Shown piece after piece: positions 23,299-35,395 of a stretch of 64,000 bases of DNA (within the stretch, counting starts at the first letter, position 1; every line of letters starts with the position of its first letter). Both the position numbers and the translations under genes were made by a program. This stretch comes from Pascua guehoae (Eukaryota; Basidiomycota; Tremellomycetes; Trichosporonales; Trichosporonaceae): positions 186,001 through 250,000 of the forward strand of contig BCJX01000021.1 in NCBI GenBank assembly GCA_001600415.1. Direction: 5' to 3'. The notes under the pieces were generated by a model. It was not told where the DNA came from. It did no database searches and saw only the letters and a program-made list of their open reading frames with translations.

Positions 23299-23636
23299 TG
23301 TGGTGTTGGATAATTGAGACGAGGATGAGCATGGTGGCCATTTTGTCATGTTTGGTGGCCAGGGCTGTGGAACAAGGCGGCTGTGCATGGCGGTGTCTCT
23401 TGACCGCGTGGCCGCAAGGATCTCCCGATCTCCACGCCTCAAGCAAGCAAGACATGCAAGACATTAAGTACCCCTTAAAATGCCCATCACGCTCAAACTT
23501 CTGATTACTGCAGTGTGTGACATCTGCTCCAGAATGCACATCACTCGGTCACCGCGTCCCCTCCCAGGGCACGCTCGACGTGAACAGTCCACCTAGACAT
23601 TCATCCAAGCGATACAACTACTCGCACTCAAAACGC
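23299..23636. other. Intergenic between minus-strand genes
   Basis: Leader and promoter of the F-box-like gene, then the 3' flank of the GH88 remnant. No other signal seen. Confidence 0.5.
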
Positions 23637-24555
23637 TCACGCAGACGCCGGCGTCTCCTTCACTAACTCATTCTTGATCTTGAGCGCCTCATTCGCAAAC
23701 TCGAGCAGGTAATAGTCGGCATACACGAGCCCGTGGTCGAGCTTGCGGTCGGGGTTACCGGGGTTCCCATCAATAGACGAGTGCATGAGGATGGGCTTCC
23801 ATCCGCCCTGTCCCCAATTGACGCCTTGGGGCGTCACGGTGGCCTCGGGCGCGGCGCACTCGCGCAGAATGTCGGCGACGAGCTTGAAGCCTACCGCGAG
23901 GTAGTACTCTGCGGCTGCCGGGTCCTCCTTGCCCAGAAGGACGTAGAGCATCTGGAGCGCACGTGCGGCGACGGTGCCGGCGGAGGCGTAGGGGCACGGT
24001 TGGAGAGCGTCAAAGTCCCTAATGCCTGTGTCAGTCGGGCTCAATGACCTGTGAGCTCTGGGTACTCAGTACTCACCACCACAGGACGCCAGTGCAAGAG
24101 TTTGGACAGGAACAAGTCTGTCACTCAGCACGTCGTCGTGAGGTAGTCTGCCGGGCCTGTGCGGAGAGCACACTGGGCAAAGCCGTACATGACCCACGCT
24201 TGGCCGCGCGCCCAGGTCGACTCGTCCGCGTACCCTAGGCAGTACATCACCCATGGTTTGGTTATTGTCGTTGGATTCAGAGGCAATCTTGGCGGCGGCC
24301 AAAAAGATAGACTCCGATTCTTCATTCTACTCAAACGCCTCCTACATCCAAGATACTCACCGGGGGGGGGGGGGGGGGGGGTCCAGCCGTGTTCGAACAG
24401 GGAGGCACACCACTCCTGCAGCCCTCATTTGATATGCCCGCGTGGTACGCTTTCGCACAAGCGCACCCGTTAAGTGTCGGGCCGGGCGGAGCAGTACGGG
24501 CGGCGCGGCAACGCTCATGCTTCCGTCAGCATGTTCATGATGTACACTGCTTGTA
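23637..24555 (-). pseudogene. Broken GH88 unsaturated glucuronyl hydrolase
   Basis: The 3' part of a GH88-type hydrolase is plain: GYADESTWARGQAWVMYGFA (24240-24180 region), then YLTT, VTDLFLSKLLHWRP, and after an intron DFDALQPCPYASAGTVAARA, GKEDPAAAEYYLAVGFKL, and KLDHGLVYADYYLLEFANEA. GH88 enzymes cleave unsaturated uronic acid from oligosaccharides. The copy looks dead: a TGA interrupts the frame between YLTT and VTDLF, the frames on either side of the next intron do not join, and the upstream part (SLFEHGW, IMNML) is scattered over frames around a 20-nt homopolymer. No N-terminal half is found before the divergent MFS remnant. Confidence 0.75.
24362..24381. repeat. 20-nt poly-G (plus strand) tract
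   Basis: Run of 20 G on the plus strand inside the GH88 remnant, directly before a splice-donor-like GGTGAGTATC on the minus strand. Confidence 0.9.
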
Positions 24556-24835
24556 CATCGGGCTCCGTTCACGGCCCATCGTGGTGGAAGAATGATGGCG
24601 GATGTACGCCAGAGGACTATCTGTTGTCGGCTGCACAGCCGATGGCTGGCGGATGTACCCCAACCATATGACCACAACTTACGGTCGGCTCCATTGAACG
24701 CGACTTGCCACTTACAACAAGACTCCAACTCACCAAATGACATAGTGCAAATAATCGACCCCGCGGGGGTCCCCTGGTGCTCCATTGCGCTCCTTCTGAT
24801 ATTTTCCCGCACTCACTCTCCAACCCCCGAACAGC

Positions 24836-25772
24836 ATGACGCACTCATCCGACGCCAAGCGCGACCACCTCGCGCATGTCAAGGACCCAGACGCAGAGGG
24901 CGAGCTTGAAAAGGGCCCCCACTCTCAGGATATCGTCACCGACACGGTGGCGCGCAAATATGTCGACCCGACACTGCACATTTCCGACGCGGAGAGCAAG
25001 GCGCTCCGCTACAAGATCCACCGGCAGGAAAATTCTCCACCCGCACGTCCTGCCGTTCCTGTGTCTCTCGTACCTGCCAGGGGCTGGATAAGAGCACGAT
25101 GGGTTCGAGTAATATGGGCTGGTAGGAGGATGTGGGCGCGGTGGGAAATGACTATGCGATGACAGGAATGATTTGGTGATTACACCCTATAATCAGACTC
25201 TACTCAGTGAGTACCCCGCAGCAAGCAAACCGAGCTAGGTGCTCATACACTCCCAGCCATGGTGGCATTTCCGATCCCCAACATTATCGGCACAATCGTC
25301 CTCATCGCCGTCGCGCCCACCGCCAAGACACGCGGCGGCCTCATCTGTGCATTCTACCTGATGCAGATATTCCAGGCCTGTAACCCCGCCATCTTCCTCA
25401 TGCTCTCGCGCAACTCGGCAGGCCACACCAAGCGCTCTATCACCTACGCCGTGACATACATTGGCTGGGTTGGACGCAATGCCGCGGCGCCCCAGCTGTT
25501 CCAGTCAAAATGGGCACCAAGGTACAACCCATCGCTCGAAATTCACCTCGGTCTCTGTGAGTATCCCAACCAGGTACCTAGGTCTTCTGATCCCACCCAA
25601 CTGTCATTCCACAGACGCGTGCTTCATCCTCACTTGCCTCGGGACCCGTGTCCTCCTGGTCGGGGGGCAACAAGGGAAAGGTCGTGGCGCGCGGGGAGCC
25701 CCGCCGACAAACACTCATGCGTTCGAGGACCTTGCCGATATTCAGACCCCCGACTTTGAGTATAGCATCTAA
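24836..25772 (+). pseudogene. Broken MFS permease of the allantoate (ACS/Dal5) type
   Basis: Fragments of one transporter lie in order but in several frames. The N-terminus MTHSSDAKRDHL... to DAESKALRYKIHRQ is open from 24836; then the frame shifts and reads GLDKSTMGSSN, a stop, EDVGAVGNDYAMTG and another stop. A later open block (25259-25558) reads PIPNIIGTIVLIAVAPTAK, AGHTKRSITYAVTYIGWVG, LFQSKWAPRY, typical of the second half of Dal5-like permeases, and a last exon ends FILTCLGTRVLLV...NTHAFEDLADIQTPDFEYSI. Most of TM2-TM7 is missing. Family members import allantoate, uronates or other organic acids. It diverges from the GH88 remnant, so the two probably shared a promoter and substrate. 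Confidence 0.8.
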
Positions 25773-26383
25773 GAACTGGCGGTGTGGCGGGGTTTAGTAG
25801 CTGTGAAATGTATGGGTCTTCCGAAAGACAATGGAGCTAATGATCATTTGCCGCTGCGGCGTACATGTCGCGATGCACGCGATGCAGGCTGGCCAGCTGG
25901 CCAGCTGGCAGCGTCTGGTCGCGAGCGTTCTTGACCTGGTGCCTCGTGCGTCGTGCCTGACCCACACGCCATTTGATCGCGATCTGTACTTTCAACTCGG
26001 TGCGGGGCACCACCTGTTGACCGCATGCACCTGTTGACCGCATGCACAGGTTGACCGCACGCTCGCACCTGTTCACCGCATGCACCGCATCCCATTAATT
26101 ATCATCGTCTTCACACCTTTCTCTACTTATTCTCATCACCTCCCACGGTTGCTCAAACTACGACTACGACTGCTCACTCCACTTGACCGCATCTGCATTC
26201 CATCACTTTCCCTTTAATCACCAGACCACTCCTCCCTTCTCCTATCGTCATCTTTCGACCTCATTCGACCCCTCTCTTGGTCCCAACTGCCAGGCAGGGG
26301 TGTGTGTTCCCTCTCGCCCACTACGCCACCACCATCATCCCGGCGTTGCGGACATACCACCAACCCTCACACCAATCGACCCA
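25773..26383. other. Promoter and leader of family A copy 1
   Basis: No gene. It contains a 17-nt direct repeat (26012-26083) and a long CT-rich leader from about 26100 to the ATG. Confidence 0.55.
26012..26083. repeat. 17-nt direct repeat ACCTGTTGACCGCATGC
   Basis: Two perfect adjacent copies (26012-26028 and 26029-26045), a variant (26046-26062) and a fourth near-copy (26067-26083), about 300-370 bases before the start codon of family A copy 1. A related CCTGTTGATC occurs before copy 3. Confidence 0.85.
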
Positions 26384-27622
26384 ATGTCCGAGTTTCTCGG
26401 GCTTGAGGCTGCGCGTGGGCCATTCCCAGAGGGGGCCATATCGCCACCCACGGAATGTGCGGCCTCGCCACCGAGCGACGACACCAAGACTCTGTCCCCG
26501 TCCCTAGCTCTTGGGCCCTCGACCAGCCCGGCCAGCCCCTCGTCACCATCCAACAAGGTGGTGTTGGACCATGACATGCTTCCTCACATTATGGATAAGA
26601 TCATCGCCGCCGCCTCGCGCAAGACCCTCATGGTCCTGAACCGCACGTCATCGGACATGTGGATTCACGTCGCTCCGTACCTCCCCACGCACGTTCGCGT
26701 CAGCCTCTGTCCCGTGGATAAGAGCACGTTGATCATCAACAACCGTGGTGGGATTGCCCGCGCCCGAGCCCGTCCGACGACATTTACCAACGCCGGCGAC
26801 CTCCCCAAGTGGTCATTCGAGTGGACACGGATACTGGACCTGCACGGTCCCGTCGATGTGGCCCAATTTCCCAAACTCCGCGATGCTTTTACGGCTGTCC
26901 ATACCGTGCGGCTTAATGCGGAGGTAAACCCCTACCGCCCATGCCCCATACCCGTCAAGAAATTAATCTTCGCGGCAACCCCCGGATATGTTATCCGGAC
27001 GTCCAAGTGGCCACCGCTGATAGAAGAGGTCGTCTATAACATTCGCTACTCTGCCACGACCGTAATGGGGTCGTATCTTTACGCCAATCCCCTTCCCTTC
27101 CCCATGCTTTCCAAGTTCATCATCATCTTCACATTGAAAAACGATTCGCCCGACAACACCGAATCCAAAGGCGGCGCCAAAGTTCATAGCGACAGGTCGA
27201 GGTCGACGTCGACGTTGACCCAGTTCACTTCCCCTAGCCCACCGCACCCCCTCGTTTGGCTATGACGTCTATTTCGATTGAACACCTTGGTCCGCGACGA
27301 ATCCGTCTGCACAAACGGCCTCTGCCGACGTCGTCTGTTCGGACACGAATTCTACTATCCACATGCCGGCACCTACACTTTCGTGGACACCATGTGTATC
27401 CCCCGAAGAAGCCATAGTAGTCGCCAACCCTCAGCGCGAAAGCACAAGGGTGAAATGATTCATTTTTTGGCGTGGGTCCACAACCAGGGGAGTTTTGTTT
27501 CCCGCCAAGTTTTCAAGATTGCCGCCCACGAATCAGTCCATATCATCAGCAGCGGCGAGTATCGCTCGCAGATTGGCGACTTCGACTACGACCTCAAGAC
27601 GCGCTTGGAGTGGTACTGGTAG
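26384..27622 (+). pseudogene. Family A F-box-like paralogue 1, interrupted by TGA
   Basis: Starts MSEFLGLEAARGPF. After a Pro/Ser-rich N-terminus comes MLPHIMDKIIAAASRKTLMV and NRTSSDMWIHVAPYLPTHVR, matching the F-box-like segment of copies 2 and 3. The frame meets TGA at 27263-27265 in a region that aligns with LGWLDAL of copy 2, then continues in the same frame with TYTFVDTMCIP and ends EYRSQIGDFDYDLKTRLEWYW, which matches the C-terminus of the others. No AG acceptor lies close after the stop, so an intron does not rescue it. It is either a pseudogene or makes a truncated 293-residue protein. A sequencing error is possible. Confidence 0.6.
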
Positions 27623-28402
27623 ACGAGGGACAAAGGGAAATGTGGTGCCACTACCAGATGAAGAATAGAGCGCGAGACGTGTGTGCACCAGGCAGCGTTG
27701 GTGGATGTGTTTATGTATATGCAGCATAGCGCGGCAGCTGGCACGTTGAGTATGGTAATGTTGCCTTTGCAATGCTAGGTTATCTAATCGTTAACGCCTG
27801 GTATTGTACAGTACAACAGTTGTGTGGCCTGGCAGCGGGTGAAAGGAGGGAGTGCAATTGTGCCAGGCGGGGGGGGGGGGAAGGGGGTGTAGCGCATGGA
27901 TCAGCCGCCACTCGCCCAGCCCTCTGGCCGTGATGAGGCTCCAGGGGGCGTCGTTGATCGTTTTGCAATTCCAACCAGGGCCCCACAAGGCCACGACGCT
28001 GACTGCACGACGGCACGCTTGTGCTGCACATTCATCTGTTGCTTCCTCACATTCCACTTGTTCTCTTCCTCCCACCCGCCTCTATCTACTCTCCCATCCC
28101 CCTCTATTCTCTTTCTCTTCCCACCACTTCCCATCCCTCCTCTATTCTCTTCCCAGCACTTGCCACCCTCATCCCTCCAACCCTCTTCGACTCACTCGTA
28201 CCCTCCTCGACCCTGCCGTCTCCCATCTCTCCCTACCTCAGCATCCCAGTCAACACCCTCCGTTGGTTTCCTTCCCCGCGCTCCGTCAACACCCTCTCCC
28301 CACGACCCGACGCTCCATAGCCCAAGCCCGCACCCTTCTCGGCATATCACACTTGTCCCCCGTTAAACACACACGCACACTCTCCACTGTCCCACCGTCG
28401 AC
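27623..28402. other. Spacer between family A copies 1 and 2
   Basis: Includes a 12-nt G run (27869-27880), a GTTGATC element at 27953, and a long CT-rich leader from about 28020 to the ATG of copy 2. No gene seen. Confidence 0.5.
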
Positions 28403-29905
28403 ATGGACCAACCCGAGACCGAGGGATCGACGGGGCTGCTCGCTGGTGAAAGTGTATCGCCACCCAAGGATTTACACGTGCTGGCCAACGCAGCTGTGTC
28501 GTCCTCGTCGCCCATGCCCGTCGCTACGGCTACCCAGTGGGACGCGGAAGCCAACGTACCCCTGTCGCTCCCCGTCGATTCGGGCCTAACAACGACCGTT
28601 CCTTCCGAGGGACTTTCAAAGCAAGAGACCGAAGGATTGACGGGACTGCTCTCCGGTGAAAGCAAAAGCGCATCGTCATTCGAGGAATTGCCGGTGCCGA
28701 CCAAAGCCACCGAGTCGTCCCCGTCACCCCTTCCGTCCGCCACCCCGTCCGACCCGCCACAAGCCAACGTACTCGAACCGCCAATGATTGATTCGAGCCC
28801 CACAACAGCGGTTCCCTCCGAAGTACTTCCAAAGCAAGGGACACTGCTCGACCATACCTGCTTCCCGCACATCATGGATATGATCATCGCCTCGGCCCCG
28901 CGCGAGTCCCTGCTTCGTCTTTCTCTCACGTCCAAGAACATGTGGTCTCGCACCAATCCTTTTCTCCCCACCCACATACGCCTCAGCGCTCCTCCCAGCA
29001 ACGCCTCCGGCGAGGTGCATGTCGATCGTCTCATGACAAAACTGGGCTCTGGCTCGGAAGAAAATTCGGCATTTGACTGCCCCATTTCGGCCGTCGAGCC
29101 CGTCCTTGCTCCGTGGTCGTTCAGTGCTACACGCATCCTCGACTTGGTGCGGATTCAGCAGTTGGACGAAATTCCGGAGCTCGTCGACGGGCTTACTCAA
29201 GTTCACACTGTGCGATGCAGCAAGGTCGCCAACAGTCCCAGCTCAATCTCAGCCAAGAGAATCGTCTTCGAGGATATTTGGTGCGACCCTCAAGCGAGCT
29301 CTCACGCCGTTGCACCTGCATGGTTTCCTTGTGGTTTGGAGAAGATTGTCTACAATATGCGTTGCGCCTTAAAATCTGGCATGACCAAAATTCGCCTACC
29401 GTACTTCAACTTTCCCTTCCCCAAAACGGTTCGCGACCTTGTCGTTATCTTCAACAATGTGGACTACGACGAAGAAGCCTTGCTTTCCTCTAGGCATTCG
29501 GTAGACGCCACAACGAGTGCCAACAATGCGTCCGAACCGTCTTCCACGGGTGCAACATCGCCCGAGGACTTGCTAGAAGCAACTGATCCGCCAAGGGTCT
29601 CGCTCGGGTGGCTCGACGCTCTTCCCCACGAATTTCCTGGAAACGTGACATTCACCTTCGTCGACGCCACTCTCATACCACCTATCTACTTTGGTCTTCC
29701 CGGTCCCACTCTCTCATGCTCGAAACTCAAAGAGGGTATTGTCAACCAGTTGATCAAGTGTTGCGGGGCCCGATGTAGACACCTTTGGGAACGTGACGAG
29801 GTGAATGCGGCGAAGAAAGCAATACGCGTCATCACGAAGGACGCGTACCGCGCTGAGATTGGAGAAATGGACTACCACCTCGAAACCGAATTTGCTTGGC
29901 CTTAG
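28403..29905 (+). CDS. Family A F-box-like paralogue 2
   Basis: One intact 500-residue frame without introns. The N-terminal 150 residues hold two related tandem blocks of about 70 residues, each opening with ETEG.TGLL.GES and closing with TTVPSEGLSK or TAVPSEVLPK. The F-box-like segment follows (CFPHIMDMIIASAPRESLL, then LTSKNMWSRTNPFLPTHIRL). The C-terminal half is shared with copies 1 and 3: LDLVRIQQLDEIPE, VYNMRC, VTFTFVDATLIPPIYFGLPG and EIGEMDYHLETEFAWP. No function is known; a substrate-adaptor role would follow if the F-box binds Skp1, but key residues are weak. It is probably a lineage-specific expansion. Confidence 0.75.
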   Translation: MDQPETEGSTGLLAGESVSPPKDLHVLANAAVSSSSPMPVATATQWDAEANVPLSLPVDSGLTTTVPSEGLSKQETEGLTGLLSGESKSASSFEELPVPTKATESSPSPLPSATPSDPPQANVLEPPMIDSSPTTAVPSEVLPKQGTLLDHTCFPHIMDMIIASAPRESLLRLSLTSKNMWSRTNPFLPTHIRLSAPPSNASGEVHVDRLMTKLGSGSEENSAFDCPISAVEPVLAPWSFSATRILDLVRIQQLDEIPELVDGLTQVHTVRCSKVANSPSSISAKRIVFEDIWCDPQASSHAVAPAWFPCGLEKIVYNMRCALKSGMTKIRLPYFNFPFPKTVRDLVVIFNNVDYDEEALLSSRHSVDATTSANNASEPSSTGATSPEDLLEATDPPRVSLGWLDALPHEFPGNVTFTFVDATLIPPIYFGLPGPTLSCSKLKEGIVNQLIKCCGARCRHLWERDEVNAAKKAIRVITKDAYRAEIGEMDYHLETEFAWP

Positions 29906-30800
29906 GACTGAAAGCGTTGGCGAAGGGAGCTCTGTACATTGCGACAGGGAGAAAACGATGGCGAGCGCGAGGAGACAAGGAATCGTATATGTTCATGCCA
30001 TATATTGTTCTCAGGAGCGTGGGTAGCACGTACTCTGATGTTCATGTAGAGTAGAGTGGAGAATGAATAGGGCAGTGTTGAGTACAAGTTGTGGGGACTT
30101 CCCTGATTGGTATCCTAGCCAAGGCCCCACAGCTCCATGTAAGCTGCATGCCAGAAGAGGGAACAGAGAGGTTTGTGGCAACGGGGAAGCCGCGTTTCAG
30201 CGCATCGGTGGCACAGGAGTGGAGATGTGTACGATGTGTGCAGCCTAGGTGGCAAAGGTGGGCCCCGGACGATTTCATGCGCTTTGCGCGACATGTGGTG
30301 GCCTGCAACCTGTTGATCGGTTGATCAAAGCTGACAAGACCGACTACGATACTCCTTCCTTCCTTCCTTCCCTCCTTCATTTCGTTTCCATTCCTTTCGT
30401 TCCTTCTTCACACTTCCACATTCCCCTCTTTCCCACATTCTCCTCTCTCCCCTCCCATTCCTCCAACCACGCTCTTCTACACACTTCAAACTCCCAAAAG
30501 CCCTTTCCCACCCCCATTCTTGCGATCCGCCTTGCCCTCACTCGTCCCACGCCGTCCTCTCTTCATCCTCCGCCAAACTCTTCGTCTACCGACATCGAGC
30601 CGCCACCGTTTCCTTCCTCGCCACCCCAATATCCCCTCGTCTCGCCGCATCCGCACCCTGCCGTCACGGCTTGCAGTTACAGCCAGGTATGTTCTGGCCC
30701 AACATGTCCCAGCTCGGCACCCTTCGACAAACAGCCACTCTGACCCTTGCTAGCAAGCACCCGCCATCACGCCACACTGGAGCGCTTCAAGTCGTGTCCA
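29906..30800. other. Spacer and leader of family A copy 3
   Basis: Contains CCTGTTGATCGGTTGATC at about 30309-30326 and a CT-rich leader beginning TTCCTTCCTTCC. No gene seen. Confidence 0.5.
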
Positions 30801-32114
30801 ATGATCCAGCCCGAGTCTGAGGCGCCCTCCGCCCCGACGCCTCTGGCGGGGAGCGCATCCGTGGTCGGTGACCTTCCTTTTGAGCCTGACGAGGGCGCAG
30901 ACGAGATCGCTTCATCCTCTCCGCCCGGCATGTCCTCTACGCCGGGTCATGACGACGTCACATCGACTGCCCGTGTTCCAGCATTCGACCACCGCATGTT
31001 TCCACACATCATGGACGTGATCATTGAGTCTGCCCCGCGTGAGGCCCTGTTCCCTCTCTCTCGCACCTCCAAGGACATGTGGGCTCGCACGGCCAGGTTG
31101 ATTCCGACCCACATCCGCGTTCGCTTTACGGAGCCCGACAACGCCAACCCCTGTCGCGACATGTCGAATAATTCCCTGGTGATTGTCAAGCGCGTCATGG
31201 CGAAAGGCAGTGAACCCTCTGTGGTGGAAGCCCCCGTAACCCAGATGCTGCGGTCTGGCGATGGTTGGTCGTTCGATGGTACGAAGATACTCGATTTCGA
31301 AGGGCTGAATGGCTATTTTCAGCCGGGACTTTTGGATACCTTCTCCGCAGTCCATACTGTGAGGCTCAATACAATTCCTTACTGGTATATTTCTGGCGAC
31401 GAGGATAGCATCAAGAGGGTGGTCATCAGAGACTACTGGCGGCCTGGTTGCTCAATCCCTCGCACGCTGTTCCGTTGTCCCGATGGCGTCGAGAAGGTTG
31501 TCTGCAACATTCACTACCACATAACGTCGAACATGGCCAACTTTTACCTGGGAGGGTTTTCCCTCGCTGAAACGGTTCGTGACGTCGTTATTATTTTTAC
31601 CAACGTCGACAATGTGGCTGGAGCCTCTTTCAACCTGACGGACTCCACGGCTGCGGATAGCGATGCCAAAACTTCGGTTGTTCCATCGGCCACAGTCAAG
31701 GACGGCTCCATTGATGCTGGAAGTGGGGCCATCCGGGGCCAGGAGACGTGTCGGTCCTCTGCGCCCTTGGACATGGAGTGGTCCATCGGTAACCAGTTCC
31801 GTCCACTCGGATGGCTCAGAGATGTGTTCAGCCGTATTCTCCATCCAAGTTTGAAGGTCAAGTATACGCTCGTCGACGCGGCTCTGGTTCCACCCGTTTG
31901 TTTCGGTATGCCCGGTCCCTCCCTGTCGCCCATGAAACTCGAGATTGGTATCATCCACCAGCTGGCGCAGCAGTTCGAGGTCGCCTGGGATGGACGCCGC
32001 TTGTGGGAACCTGTCGACTGGGACGCCGCGAGGAAAGCCATCCGCGTCGTGACGAAGGATGTGTACCGCGACGAGATTGGCGAGATGGACTACCGCATCG
32101 AGACCGAGTGGTAA
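30801..32114 (+). CDS. Family A F-box-like paralogue 3
   Basis: One intact 437-residue frame beginning MIQPESEAPSAPTPLAG. It has the same order as copies 1 and 2: an acidic Pro/Ser-rich start, the F-box-like segment MFPHIMDVIIESAPREALFP followed by LSRTSKDMWARTARLIPTHI, then KILDFEGLNG, VCNIHYHITS, RDVVIIFTNVD, YTLVDAALVPPVCFGMPGPS and EIGEMDYRIETEW. The TLVDA..PP..FGMPGPSL motif is the best conserved block among the three. Function unknown. The frame is open upstream to 30747, but the chosen ATG is the first Met. Confidence 0.75.
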   Translation: MIQPESEAPSAPTPLAGSASVVGDLPFEPDEGADEIASSSPPGMSSTPGHDDVTSTARVPAFDHRMFPHIMDVIIESAPREALFPLSRTSKDMWARTARLIPTHIRVRFTEPDNANPCRDMSNNSLVIVKRVMAKGSEPSVVEAPVTQMLRSGDGWSFDGTKILDFEGLNGYFQPGLLDTFSAVHTVRLNTIPYWYISGDEDSIKRVVIRDYWRPGCSIPRTLFRCPDGVEKVVCNIHYHITSNMANFYLGGFSLAETVRDVVIIFTNVDNVAGASFNLTDSTAADSDAKTSVVPSATVKDGSIDAGSGAIRGQETCRSSAPLDMEWSIGNQFRPLGWLRDVFSRILHPSLKVKYTLVDAALVPPVCFGMPGPSLSPMKLEIGIIHQLAQQFEVAWDGRRLWEPVDWDAARKAIRVVTKDVYRDEIGEMDYRIETEW

Positions 32115-32740
32115 ACGACCACACGACGAGAAGACCGAATGGCAAGTCGAGCAGAAGGTTGGAGTTGGAGCTTGATGAGGGCGTGGAAGGGGATAGGGCT
32201 GATGCAGGAAGGTCATACGACCAACTTGGCGTGGGTAGTGGCGTAGGTGGATTCGTTCATGTCCATAGAGCGACAGAGTGAGTGTTGTTAGCAGGCGCCA
32301 CGCACGTACATGTACCTCAACCTCCGGTGTCTTCAACTGGTTGCAAGGTCGTCTTTGGCATTCTATGGAAGGCAACGTTATGAACGTGAGCTTGACGACC
32401 ACATTACGGCGGACCGGCAGGACGTTGTGCCACTGAGGGCCGAGTGATAAGCCGCACTGTGACGTGTACTTGGCCACGTGCCTGTCACCGCCGCCAGCCG
32501 CCCACGCACCCACGCCGACTGGGATCTGAATATGGTATTATTTGGAACCCCGCCAAGGTTTCGAGTCAGCGATCACCGACAGACTGCGGGGCTGCCTGCT
32601 GCCCACTAGCGCCATCCGCCGGCGACCAAAGAAAACCGGCCCATTGAAATATCTCGCGACTCGAGCCCAACAAAACTAGAACAGACCATCAACTACCCCC
32701 ACATCCACACCACCACCACCACCACCACCCCGTCCCCACC
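32115..32740. other. Intergenic, promoter of DAHP synthase gene
   Basis: No gene seen. A CCACCACC-rich leader runs into the ATG at 32741. No Gcn4/Cpc1-type TGACTC site close to the start was noticed. Confidence 0.5.
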
Positions 32741-35147
<2,407 letters not shown>

Positions 35148-35395
35148 ACGGACCACAGGCGCTCTTTCTTGTATAAAAGGCGGGCAGGTGCCCACCACCA
35201 CCACCAGAGCCTCATGCCATAGCTCGACCATTGGATGCATGTGGTCTCTCGTCTATTTATCTGCAGGTGCCGGTGCCAATGAACATGAACAATGTACACG
35301 TCGGTGTGGAGAGAGTATTCTACAACATGCGACTCGGCAGTGGAAAGGTGTAGTATGAAAGAAGGCGAGGAGAGGGAATGCGGGATGCGGGGATG

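Noticed and set aside
24385..24400. GTTCGAAC as a tRNA B-box
   Set aside because: No A-box or cloverleaf at the right distance, and it lies within the GH88 remnant. The same holds for GTTCGAATGG near 43726.
27278..27622. Separate small gene downstream of family A copy 1
   Set aside because: It has no ATG near its start, is in the same frame as copy 1, and matches the C-terminus of copies 2 and 3.
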